This document shows, in pieces, positions 9,122-16,855 of a stretch of 64,000 bases of DNA. The position numbers were made by a program, and so were the translations under genes. Positions within the stretch are counted from its first letter, which is position 1. Every line of letters begins with the position of its first letter. The notes below the pieces were generated by a model. That model had not been told where the DNA came from, ran no database searches, and was given only the letters and a program-made list of their open reading frames with translations. The DNA lies in the NCBI RefSeq assembly GCF_000407485.1, contig NZ_ASWD01000005.1:1-64000 (forward strand). The letters run 5' to 3'. The stretch comes from Enterococcus pallens ATCC BAA-351 (GTDB lineage: Bacteria; Bacillota; Bacilli; Lactobacillales; Enterococcaceae).

Positions 9122-10600
9122 GTGGAGAATTTGGAAGGTCCACTAGATAATCAACAGACGAGTTCGGCCGTTTACGATTCGAACACGATTCCCAATCAGT
9201 TAAACAATTCATGGTGGACCAGTGGATTAGACAATTGGTCTGTCAATGCTGGTCAAGTCGCTATTGAAGAGGATGAACAGGGTTATCTTAATTTAACAAT
9301 GGATACAACGACGTCCTCTCAAATCAAGCAAGTCGTATATTTGAAACCCAATCATTGTTACTTTGTAATGTTTGATGTTCAGGTTACACGGTATGTTAAA
9401 GGACTATTTGGCATACATTTTAATGGTAGGTTCACTTCAGGGAATTCAGATATGGGGCTGCGACGTCTGTCAAAAGGATATGAAACAATCACTGGTGTTT
9501 TAAAGACACCAAAAACTTGGGCTCACCCACAATTACTCTTCGTCGGAAGTATCCATGGAGCTGATGGTTCGGGAAGTATTCGACGGTTATCCTTGTTTGA
9601 TTTGACTGATTTGTATGGTCAAAACAATGAACCGAATGCCAGTGAATTTTATCAAATAGTACCCCAGTCCTTAGATGAACAAGGGGGGCATCTATCTTTG
9701 AGAGAAGTCTTTACTAAGATAACGAAACGGATAGAAGAACCTTTGGCAACAGACGAAGAGGCACGGCAAGTGTTTTTAGATGAAATGCGGAAGAAAACCC
9801 AGATCTTGGGTATGGAGAATACGCAGCTAAAAAACGTAAATGGCTTCCATTTGAACGGCCATTTGTCTACTTCAAGAGACTTATTGAAGCTGTTGTTGCA
9901 CGCAACGGGCTATAAAAAGTTATTAGCTATTTGGGGAAAGAAGGAACATAAAGCTTTTGTTCAAGGGAAAAAACCTCGAGAGATAGAAGTCACTGCGACG
10001 GTTCAAGACGAAGAATTGGAAAAGACCTATACGCTTTTAGGTGGAAAATCGGGGGCGCTTGCGACTAACGTTTTAAATTCGGTTGCATTGGTAGGAGATA
10101 AAAATGGGCGGATCTATTTAGCCGCTGTAATGGGGGCATCTGGGAAGACAGGTAAGACCGATCGTTACGAGGCAATGAAGTTGTTAGTAGATACAGCAAA
10201 ACAGCGGGAAATAAATCCCGAGTACCAACCGACCAAACCTTATAAAGCCCGAGCTGGAAGTGTCATCGCTTTTCCAATGGGTGACCCGCATTTTTATACG
10301 TATTCTCCACCGAAATCATTATATAGTGTCAATGAAACGGAAAGTATTCCTCCTGCTTCGGTGACAAAATTGATCAATGCATTAGTTGTTCTTGATAATA
10401 TCCACAACTTGCATGAGACTTTTGAAATCAAGCAAAGTGATATTTTGGGAGGCAGTGGTCCAGTCCTTTACGAGGGAGACATCATCAGCTTTTGGGATGC
10501 GTTTCACTTTTTATTTCTGCCAAGTGCCAATACTATTGCAAAGGCATTTTCTAGAGTGATCGGACATAAAATTATCCAAGCAAGAGGATATATTGAATAA
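9122..10600 (+). CDS. Jelly-roll domain plus circularly permuted S11-type DD-peptidase (copy 2)
   Basis: 492 aa. The start GTG 9122 has AGAGGAG at about 9106-9112. It is a paralogue of 5383-6840 with the same order: an N-terminal jelly roll (LNNSWWTSG, LFDLTDLYGQNNEP), then the usual C-terminal half of an S11 domain (DEMRKKTQILGM, NGFHLNGHLSTSRDL, LGGKSGA near 309), then the usual N-terminal half (AGSVIAFPMG, PPASVTKL near 413, LPSANTIAKAF near 467). All three catalytic motifs are intact here (KSG, SVTK, SAN), so this copy is the better candidate for an active D-Ala-D-Ala hydrolase or transferase. There is no signal peptide, whereas ordinary S11 enzymes are exported. ddl follows 31 bases downstream. 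Confidence 0.72.
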   Translation: MENLEGPLDNQQTSSAVYDSNTIPNQLNNSWWTSGLDNWSVNAGQVAIEEDEQGYLNLTMDTTTSSQIKQVVYLKPNHCYFVMFDVQVTRYVKGLFGIHFNGRFTSGNSDMGLRRLSKGYETITGVLKTPKTWAHPQLLFVGSIHGADGSGSIRRLSLFDLTDLYGQNNEPNASEFYQIVPQSLDEQGGHLSLREVFTKITKRIEEPLATDEEARQVFLDEMRKKTQILGMENTQLKNVNGFHLNGHLSTSRDLLKLLLHATGYKKLLAIWGKKEHKAFVQGKKPREIEVTATVQDEELEKTYTLLGGKSGALATNVLNSVALVGDKNGRIYLAAVMGASGKTGKTDRYEAMKLLVDTAKQREINPEYQPTKPYKARAGSVIAFPMGDPHFYTYSPPKSLYSVNETESIPPASVTKLINALVVLDNIHNLHETFEIKQSDILGGSGPVLYEGDIISFWDAFHFLFLPSANTIAKAFSRVIGHKIIQARGYIE

Positions 10601-10631
10601 AATATTGTATAGGAATAGGAGATAAGTGGGT

Positions 10632-11648
10632 ATGAAGGTTGTTGTTTTAGCGGGTGGAAAGAGCAATGAACGTGAGGTTTCAATGACTTCAGGAAGTAAA
10701 ATTGCCAATGCATTAATTTCAAGAGGCCATCAAGTCCTACTGATGGATTTATTGGAAGGTCTCTCAGATTGTGCGGATTTTGATACAGCTTATGAAAAAT
10801 ATCAGACGGATCACTATGACTATCAGGTTTCTAAGAAAGTTCCCAATTTTGAAGATTGTCCAAATAAAGAAATCGGAGATCATGTCTTAGAAATCTGCGG
10901 AGGTGCCGATATTACGTTCTTCGCTCTACATGGTGGTATTGGCGAAAACGGGAAGCTTCAGGCAATTTTTGATATCTATGGAATCAAGTATACTGGATCA
11001 GACTATCAAAGCAGTCTTTTGGCAATGGATAAACTAATTGCAAAAGAATTAATGCGATTCCATGAGATTCCGACGGCAGATTGGTCGGTGGTGTATGATG
11101 CAGAAAAGACTGATTCTATTCAGCTTCCAGCTGTAGTAAAACCCATTGATAGTGGTTCTAGCATTGGAGTTTCAATCGTTGAAGATGAACAAGCATTAAA
11201 AACAGCGATTGAAGAAGCAATCAAGTATTCGAATAATTCCAAGATTCTAATTGAAGAGAAAATTGTTGGACGAGAATTTTCAGTGGGTGTGTTAGGGGAA
11301 CAAGTCCTGCCAGCTATTGAATTAATTCCTAAATCTGGGTTTTATGATTATCAAAATAAATATCAAAAAGGGCTGACAGAAGAAATTGTACCTGCAAAGA
11401 TAGAGGATTATTTAGCAGAACAAATGGGACAATTGGCTTTGAAGACCCATAAAATGTTGGACTTATCTGTATGTTCCAGAACGGACTTCATTATTGATAA
11501 GTACAACAATTTGTTTGTAATTGAAGTCAATTCATTGCCAGGTATGACGCCAAACAGCTTGCTTCCACAAGAGGCGGAGGCGGTGGGCATCGAGTTTGAA
11601 GAATTATGCGAGACGATTGTTCAGGAGTCGCTGAAAAAATATGAGTAG
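10632..11648 (+). CDS. ddl: D-alanine--D-alanine ligase
   Basis: 338 aa ATP-grasp enzyme joining two D-alanines in the cytoplasm. ATG 10632 has AGGAG 10617-10621 at 10-base spacing; GTG 10626 is possible but would be only 4 bases from it. Family motifs seen are LAGGKSNEREVS (usual EHEVS), ALHGGIGENGKLQ, PVVKP-type ATP-binding sequence followed by SGSSIGVS, EEKIVGREFSVGVLG, the omega-loop FYDYQNKY, and EVNSLPGMTPNSLLPQ. The YDYxxKY loop is that of D-Ala-D-Ala ligases rather than VanA-type D-Ala-D-Lac enzymes. In most genomes ddl sits beside murF. Here it closes a cluster with two MurF-like fusions, so it is probably a second ligase dedicated to the cluster; that is inference, since the rest of the genome is not visible. 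Confidence 0.92.
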   Translation: MKVVVLAGGKSNEREVSMTSGSKIANALISRGHQVLLMDLLEGLSDCADFDTAYEKYQTDHYDYQVSKKVPNFEDCPNKEIGDHVLEICGGADITFFALHGGIGENGKLQAIFDIYGIKYTGSDYQSSLLAMDKLIAKELMRFHEIPTADWSVVYDAEKTDSIQLPAVVKPIDSGSSIGVSIVEDEQALKTAIEEAIKYSNNSKILIEEKIVGREFSVGVLGEQVLPAIELIPKSGFYDYQNKYQKGLTEEIVPAKIEDYLAEQMGQLALKTHKMLDLSVCSRTDFIIDKYNNLFVIEVNSLPGMTPNSLLPQEAEAVGIEFEELCETIVQESLKKYE

Positions 11649-11784
11649 GTAGATTTCGAATCATTGTAACTGTTCAAGTTACAGTAATAGTTAATCTGAT
11701 TTCTTTTTCGTATATATTGTTTGTCCATCTGATGCAGAAGTATTTATGGTTGTTACTCATGTATTGAATTTGGAGGAGACCAAA

Positions 11785-13215
11785 ATGAAAAAGGTAGGAT
11801 TGTTGTTAGTTGGTTTATTGGCAATCGGATTATATGCAACGAATCAAGTGGTCGCAGAGAAAGATGAACATAATCAAGCAGCCGAATTTGTAGCAGCTGA
11901 AGAAAGTGATGGAGAAGCATCAGCTGAGCTGCAGGAAGGTAAACAGCAGCGAAGTGTCACACAAGCAGCCGATGTTCGTACGATTGATTTTCGGAAATTC
12001 CATATTGAAGTCACTGATGGTGCAGCAGATTCTGTTTCAGTACCTATTTCTAATTCAAAATTTACAGTCGGTTACGTTCATGATAACCGCGAAATAACCA
12101 TTCATGAAGGCCTGACGAACGAAAAAGGTCAGATTCTTAACTTGCCGCCTAAAGATATTCCTTTCGGAGCAACGGCATTAAGAATACGTTTTACTTTAGG
12201 GAATGATAGTCGAGGCTATGTTCAAAATTACGACAAGAAACCCTATCGCTTCGTCTTTACTTTAGGCTTTAATGCGGCTAGTACAACCAATATTATCAAT
12301 TTTACGAATACTAAAACTAGGTTTGGTAATACAGATGAAGAATCGTGGTTCTATAATTTCCAAGCATCGAGAATTAATCATTATTTCGATGAAGCCGTTC
12401 AAGAATACAGTCATGCGGTAGCGTTGGCGAATGAATTGCTTCCAGATACAGAACCGTTTGAGGTTGCACCAATCAACATTAATTTTCAGAAGGGGCAATA
12501 TGTTGATAAAGGTAATGGCTTTAACCGGAATGGACATGATGGCAGTAAAATTGCGGATATTGTAATGGGTGATCGATCAAGTAAAACTTTTTCTACTCAA
12601 TATTTGATGCATAATGTCATGCATGAGTGGACGCACTGGAATCTGTATCGTTATGCGAATGCACCAGGTGGATCGTATGTTAGTCATTATTCCTACAATG
12701 TAAACCCTAAGATTAGTTTCAAAGAAGGGTGGCCACTGATGATTGGAGATTTGTTTGCGCTAAATTATGATATGACAAAAGAAGATATACGTGTTCAGAC
12801 GGATAAGTATAACGGTGTTAATCGACTTTTCGGAAAGTCCACCAACTATACAGTGAAACAGGTTTTATATGACTTAGTTGACACTGGTTCGAATGATGAA
12901 GAATTTAGCCTTTCCCAACGATACTTAGATGGAGAGATGTCAGATTTAGATATTCGTCGATTGAATCTTGGAATGCTTCATACCGTGATGGCTGAATCAA
13001 AAACAATTACTCTCCAAGAACTATTAACTGCAATAGAAAAGAAATATGTGCTTACCAAATCGGATAAAGAGAAGTTCGCGAAGTTGCTTGAAATCAATGG
13101 CTTATCAAGAGAAGGTGCATTTACGTTAGATAATGATGGAAATCCTTTGACTTCACCGCTTCAGGCAGTTGAGCCGTTAGCGAATGTTGAGGAAGATTGG
13201 GATGAGATGGAGTAA
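11785..13215 (+). CDS. Secreted HExxH zinc metallopeptidase-like protein (copy 1)
   Basis: 476 aa. ATG 11785 is preceded by GGAGGAG at 11772-11778, better than the in-frame ATG 11746. A Sec signal peptide is clear (MKKVGLLLVGLLAIGLYA), probably cut near VVA-EK. A Glu/Gln-rich linker follows, then a beta-rich domain (about residues 60-160), then the catalytic part with MHEWTHWNLYR near 280 (HExxH) and ISFKEGW about 35 residues later. A glutamate there could be the third zinc ligand, as in gluzincins. It shares FNRNG, HEW[TA]HWN and [FY]KEGW with the 14437-15666 protein. The family is not recognised. Substrate is unknown. The gene begins about 140 bases after ddl and could be a separate unit. 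Confidence 0.7.
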   Translation: MKKVGLLLVGLLAIGLYATNQVVAEKDEHNQAAEFVAAEESDGEASAELQEGKQQRSVTQAADVRTIDFRKFHIEVTDGAADSVSVPISNSKFTVGYVHDNREITIHEGLTNEKGQILNLPPKDIPFGATALRIRFTLGNDSRGYVQNYDKKPYRFVFTLGFNAASTTNIINFTNTKTRFGNTDEESWFYNFQASRINHYFDEAVQEYSHAVALANELLPDTEPFEVAPININFQKGQYVDKGNGFNRNGHDGSKIADIVMGDRSSKTFSTQYLMHNVMHEWTHWNLYRYANAPGGSYVSHYSYNVNPKISFKEGWPLMIGDLFALNYDMTKEDIRVQTDKYNGVNRLFGKSTNYTVKQVLYDLVDTGSNDEEFSLSQRYLDGEMSDLDIRRLNLGMLHTVMAESKTITLQELLTAIEKKYVLTKSDKEKFAKLLEINGLSREGAFTLDNDGNPLTSPLQAVEPLANVEEDWDEME

Positions 13216-13242
13216 GAAGAAGCTACCAATCTTCTTCTTACT
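13211..13242. terminator. Perfect 12-bp inverted repeat overlapping a stop codon
   Basis: The arms AGTAAGAAGAAG (13211-13222) and CTTCTTCTTACT (13231-13242) enclose an 8-base loop. The left arm contains the TAA stop of the metallopeptidase gene. No T-run follows on either side, so it may be an RNA 3'-end or processing structure rather than a classic intrinsic terminator. Confidence 0.45.
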
Positions 13243-13341
13243 AGTTCAAAATTGGGAGAAATTTCAAGTATAAAAATCGATTTTACAAGTGAGTATGAGT
13301 GTTAGATTAATTGTAAAAATAAAATGAATGAGGAATGTACG

Positions 13342-14403
13342 ATGCTAAAAGAGTATTTTCATCGCATCAATAACGGATATTTTAAGATGACCAGCAATGA
13401 TCAATTGATTTCCAGTCAATTTCAGTTCCATTCATCTGGAATGATTTCAGGTTATAATAGTAATTTCAACGAGCATCATTGGGGGATAGAAGGGGATAAG
13501 CTCATCATATTTGATAGGAAGAATAACCCTTCCACAATTATCACTAATGTAGTAGTTGAAAACGGAAAGCTGGTAATGACTGGTAACTTTTACAATACTA
13601 AGGTTGTACAGAAGTTTGTAGAGCAACCGAACCTTGTTCCCAGAAAATTCCTGAAAACCCTAGTAGCTACAGAAAAGCTACTCGATTATTTCACAGAATC
13701 TAGGATTACTTTTGAGCGTTGGACAACAGGAAGACGATTCAAACCAGGGGATCGAATACTTGTGTCAAGTACACTCAATTTGGAGCCATATACTAGTTTT
13801 GATGTAGGGAACAAGCTCTGTGATATGGGAAGCTATACGTATTCGACGTCGAGTCTGCCAACTTACAGTAAAATAGGTCGTTACTGCAGCATCGCTCCGA
13901 ATGTAACTATGATGGGATTTCAACATCCGACTGATCGGTTTACTACTTCGCATATTGTTTACGAAAGACATTATCCAGCGAAAAACGGTTATAAAGATTT
14001 AGGTGAACAAGCGAAGTTCAGACCTGCTCCAACAAAGCAAGGACCGCCTTCACTTGTTATTGGACATGATGTTTGGATCGGTGCAGACGTAACGATAAAG
14101 CAGGGGGTCAAGATAGGAAATGGGGCAGTGATTGCTTCACATGCTGTTGTAACCAAAGATGTCCCTGACTATGCAATAGTTGGTGGGGTACCAGCTAAGG
14201 TAATAAGATATCGATTTGACGAAATAACTATTCAACGATTACAAAAAAGTCAGTGGTGGGATTACAATGTTTTGGCTTTACCACTCTCAGGGAATGCAAC
14301 ACCTGCAGAATTTTTGGCTGCTTTTGAAGCATACAAAGGATTGTTGCCTAAGTTGGGAAATAAAAAGATAACCTTGGATGACTTGTTGAATAACTTAATA
14401 TGA
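13342..14403 (+). CDS. Left-handed beta-helix (hexapeptide) acyltransferase with N-terminal extension
   Basis: 353 aa from ATG 13342 (GAGG at 13330-13333, 8-base spacing). Residues about 150-300 are a CatB/xenobiotic-acyltransferase type LbH fold: [47 protein letters not shown] (split here from a continuous run), [13 protein letters not shown] and PAKVIRYRF. Such enzymes use acetyl-CoA to acetylate sugars or small molecules. The first 140 residues are not a known part of that family and contain a beta-rich segment ([16 protein letters not shown]). There is no signal peptide. It lies between two paralogous secreted metallopeptidases, so it could modify a surface glycan or a precursor they act on; this is inference. 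Confidence 0.75.
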   Translation: MLKEYFHRINNGYFKMTSNDQLISSQFQFHSSGMISGYNSNFNEHHWGIEGDKLIIFDRKNNPSTIITNVVVENGKLVMTGNFYNTKVVQKFVEQPNLVPRKFLKTLVATEKLLDYFTESRITFERWTTGRRFKPGDRILVSSTLNLEPYTSFDVGNKLCDMGSYTYSTSSLPTYSKIGRYCSIAPNVTMMGFQHPTDRFTTSHIVYERHYPAKNGYKDLGEQAKFRPAPTKQGPPSLVIGHDVWIGADVTIKQGVKIGNGAVIASHAVVTKDVPDYAIVGGVPAKVIRYRFDEITIQRLQKSQWWDYNVLALPLSGNATPAEFLAAFEAYKGLLPKLGNKKITLDDLLNNLI

Positions 14404-14436
14404 TTTATTAATATTGTTTTACGAGGGGATGTATCT

Positions 14437-15666
14437 ATGAAAAGAATAATTATGTTTGTTGGATTATTCATCTCTTTGTTTTCTTTCTCCACAGTTAGTT
14501 TTGCGATGGGAAATAATGAGATACAAATCGACAGTTTTAAACTTCATGTCCGCAAGGATGCTTCCTCACCAGCTGTTCCGATTAAAAACGCAAAAGTGAA
14601 TATTTATGGAAGAAATACGACAACGAATGTAGGTTTTCTTTTAGGAACAGAAATTAGTGGTGAAAATGGAGAGGTTGAAAATTTATATTATCAAGCCTCG
14701 CAAGAATTTGATCAAATCAGTTTTCAGTATTTTTTTGGAAATGATGAAAGAGGATACATTATTCGTTTAACAGATATGAAATACAATGCGAACCATACAA
14801 GAAATATTCCTAATAATCGAAGGATTAATACAACAAGAGTCACATCAATCAGTGGTGAAAATGGAACAGCAGAATTTTATGTGGAGTTGACGAAGCTCAG
14901 TAATATCTATGATGACATTTATCGTGATCAGGAAAAAGCATTAGATGCAGCCTCTCCCTATATTGAAAACCGGCATGTTGAATTAAAGGAAATTGATTTA
15001 ATTTATGATGCAGATTTGATTCAATCTGGGAATTCCTTCAATAGAAATGGAAAGGGTTCTATTACTAGGCCTGTAATTTGTATTAATACAATGACTGGTC
15101 AACAATGGGAATGGGACAAAACTAGTGCAGTTGCTCATGAATGGGCTCATTGGAATATGTATAGGGTTAATGAATTGCCAGGGAAATCCTATGAGTCGCA
15201 TTCTTCATACAATATAACTCCTGAAACAAGTTATAAAGAAGGATGGGCACTTTTTCAAAGACATCGATACACTTGTGGCTTAGAAAATGAATTTATAAAT
15301 GATACTCAAGTTCAAAGCGATCCTAATTTATTTGGTATCTCTACAAATTTCACTGTTAAGGGAGCTCTATATGATGTCTATGATGATAACTATGGACAAT
15401 ATGCAGGACTTGAAGACGATCCATTCGATATTTACACTCTTTTCGTCGATGGAGATCATACCCTAGAAGAAAGAGATTTGATTTCTGAAGGGATTTTGTA
15501 CACGTTAATGGTTGACAGTCAGGCGAAAACCTTTGAGGAATTCTATCAATATCTATATACCAATTATGTTGATACGCATCCTGACGAAACAATGAAGCAA
15601 AATTTGATTCGTTCAATGGCGACTAACGGATTTGATGGAAATGGAAACTTTATTATTCGAAAATAA
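14437..15666 (+). CDS. Secreted HExxH zinc metallopeptidase-like protein (copy 2)
   Basis: 409 aa; ATG 14437 after GAGGGG. Signal peptide MKRIIMFVGLFISLFSFSTV ends near SFA-MG. It is a shorter paralogue of the 11785-13215 protein: an N-terminal beta domain (IQIDSFKLHVRK, FGNDERGYI), then SFNRNGKGS, VAHEWAHWNMYR near residue 233 (HExxH) and TSYKEGWALF. It lacks the Glu/Gln-rich linker of copy 1. The two proteins keep the spacing between HExxH and KEGW, which supports a shared zinc site. It lies 33 bases after the acyltransferase gene on the same strand and may be co-transcribed. The substrate is unknown. Confidence 0.68.
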   Translation: MKRIIMFVGLFISLFSFSTVSFAMGNNEIQIDSFKLHVRKDASSPAVPIKNAKVNIYGRNTTTNVGFLLGTEISGENGEVENLYYQASQEFDQISFQYFFGNDERGYIIRLTDMKYNANHTRNIPNNRRINTTRVTSISGENGTAEFYVELTKLSNIYDDIYRDQEKALDAASPYIENRHVELKEIDLIYDADLIQSGNSFNRNGKGSITRPVICINTMTGQQWEWDKTSAVAHEWAHWNMYRVNELPGKSYESHSSYNITPETSYKEGWALFQRHRYTCGLENEFINDTQVQSDPNLFGISTNFTVKGALYDVYDDNYGQYAGLEDDPFDIYTLFVDGDHTLEERDLISEGILYTLMVDSQAKTFEEFYQYLYTNYVDTHPDETMKQNLIRSMATNGFDGNGNFIIRK

Positions 15667-16108
15667 AAATTTTTAAATTCAATAGAATTTAAAAGGTAAA
15701 AGATTAGGTCTGTTTTTGCTCCTGCTTGTTTATAAATTTATGGTGAAAAGATGCCACCAAATTAACATACCTCCTGTTAGCCTTACATCATAAGCAGCAG
15801 GAGGTTTTTGAATTATGGATAGAATTGTCACCTTGAACTGAAATAGTTAAACCCTGTACATTAAAAAGTAGAAACGATCGATGTGCACTTGTTAAGGCCT
15901 TAGAGACTTTGAGCTAGAATATTTCAAATCAAATAAAAAATTTAGCTTCTTTATTAAGTACGGGCCAAAGTTGAAATTGCTTAGATATTTCGATTGATAA
16001 AAACTATAAATTATCTTGCACGTACATTATTATGTACAATCTATTACTGTGAAAATTGATTACAAACTGGGATTATGCTCCAAAGATGTCCTTTTTTTGC
16101 CTAAAAAG
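15667..16108. other. Intergenic stretch without a gene
   Basis: AT-rich and without a credible ORF. It holds a terminator-like hairpin (15769-15809) and an inverted repeat GTACAT-TATT-ATGTAC at 16022-16037 of unknown role, a possible protein-binding site upstream of the phage-tail module promoter. Confidence 0.5.
15769..15809 (+). terminator. Putative intrinsic terminator
   Basis: Arms ACCTCCTG (15769-15776) and CAGGAGGT (15798-15805), loop of 21 bases, followed by TTTTG. The loop is long, so strength is uncertain. It would end transcription from the metallopeptidase genes. Confidence 0.5.
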
Positions 16109-16151
16109 CGAACGTATATTCGTATATAATGTAATTAATAAGTGATCACTT
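16109..16151 (+). promoter_or_regulatory. Promoter region with LexA-box-like site and an adjacent palindrome
   Basis: CGAACGTATATTCG at 16109-16122 matches the Gram-positive SOS box CGAACRNRYGTTYG at all but one position. It lies directly before a perfect -10, TATAAT at 16125-16130. No good -35 is seen at 17-base spacing. A second palindrome, AAGTGATCACTT at 16140-16151, covers the expected transcription start. Repression by LexA and/or another dimeric regulator is plausible. The start codon of the tail-like gene is at 16179 after AGGAG. Confidence 0.55.
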
Positions 16152-16178
16152 GTTAATAAATTATAGGAGAATAAGCGT

Positions 16179-16853
16179 ATGAAAATGAATCAAGTATCAT
16201 CAGTATGGGATGAAGGTAATGCTAAGAGCATCAATGATAATTTTGAGGTAATTCAAGATAGAGAAGCCAAAATTGTTTCCGATATCCTATCAAAAAATGA
16301 AGACAGCAGCAAGCCGCAAATTAATGGTGTGAAACGTCCAGGAGGATCTGATTTCCGATACCTCAATAATTGTGGTATCAATTTTACCGCAAATACCAAT
16401 GGCGCATTATATCGTACCTGGATTTATGCAGGTACGACAGCCGAAATGGGCGTTGGACTGGCAGTTCATCCAAATCCTAGTAAACCGGCAGAGGAAGAAG
16501 TGTGTTATAAGATCTTTTCGTTAAGACATGGCTGGAACCACGTGGAGTTGAATTTCCCCGTAGAAAAAGGAAAACGTTATACGTTGTTTAAACGAAGCGT
16601 GGAAAAAGACATTACTACTTTAGCAACTTTGATGACAGGTTGGAATACTCATCCGGATATCATGAATAACGGTCTCAAGTTTCATTGCGGTGCTGCACTA
16701 GTTGGCGGAACAATGACAAATTACAATGCCTTTTTCGAAATTGAATTGATTACCACTTTAGCTCAGCTATTCAGTTTGAGGGATGAAAAACTTTATGTAG
16801 GGAATACCCCTCCGCCAGAAGCTAGATACTGGTTTAAACCTTTGGAGGGATGA
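16179..16853 (+). CDS. Phage tail/baseplate-like protein
   Basis: 224 aa; ATG 16179 with AGGAG upstream. The N-terminus (VSSVWDEGNAKSINDNFEVI) resembles the start of phage tail-fibre and baseplate proteins, and the remainder looks beta-rich (RTWIYAGTTAEMG, WNHVELNFPVEKGK). There is no signal peptide and no membrane span. The stop overlaps the next frame (TGA 16851-16853), with GGAGG inside its last codons serving the downstream protease. No capsid, terminase, sheath or tape-measure genes are nearby, so this is not a prophage in the usual sense. The exact family is not recognised; tail-derived origin is inferred from style and context. Confidence 0.55.
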   Translation: MKMNQVSSVWDEGNAKSINDNFEVIQDREAKIVSDILSKNEDSSKPQINGVKRPGGSDFRYLNNCGINFTANTNGALYRTWIYAGTTAEMGVGLAVHPNPSKPAEEEVCYKIFSLRHGWNHVELNFPVEKGKRYTLFKRSVEKDITTLATLMTGWNTHPDIMNNGLKFHCGAALVGGTMTNYNAFFEIELITTLAQLFSLRDEKLYVGNTPPPEARYWFKPLEG

Positions 16854-16855
16854 GC

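Noticed and set aside
10632-11648. Vancomycin-resistance type (VanA/VanC) ligase
   Set aside because: The omega loop FYDYQNKY is of the D-Ala-D-Ala type, and no vanH, vanX or vanT-like gene is nearby.
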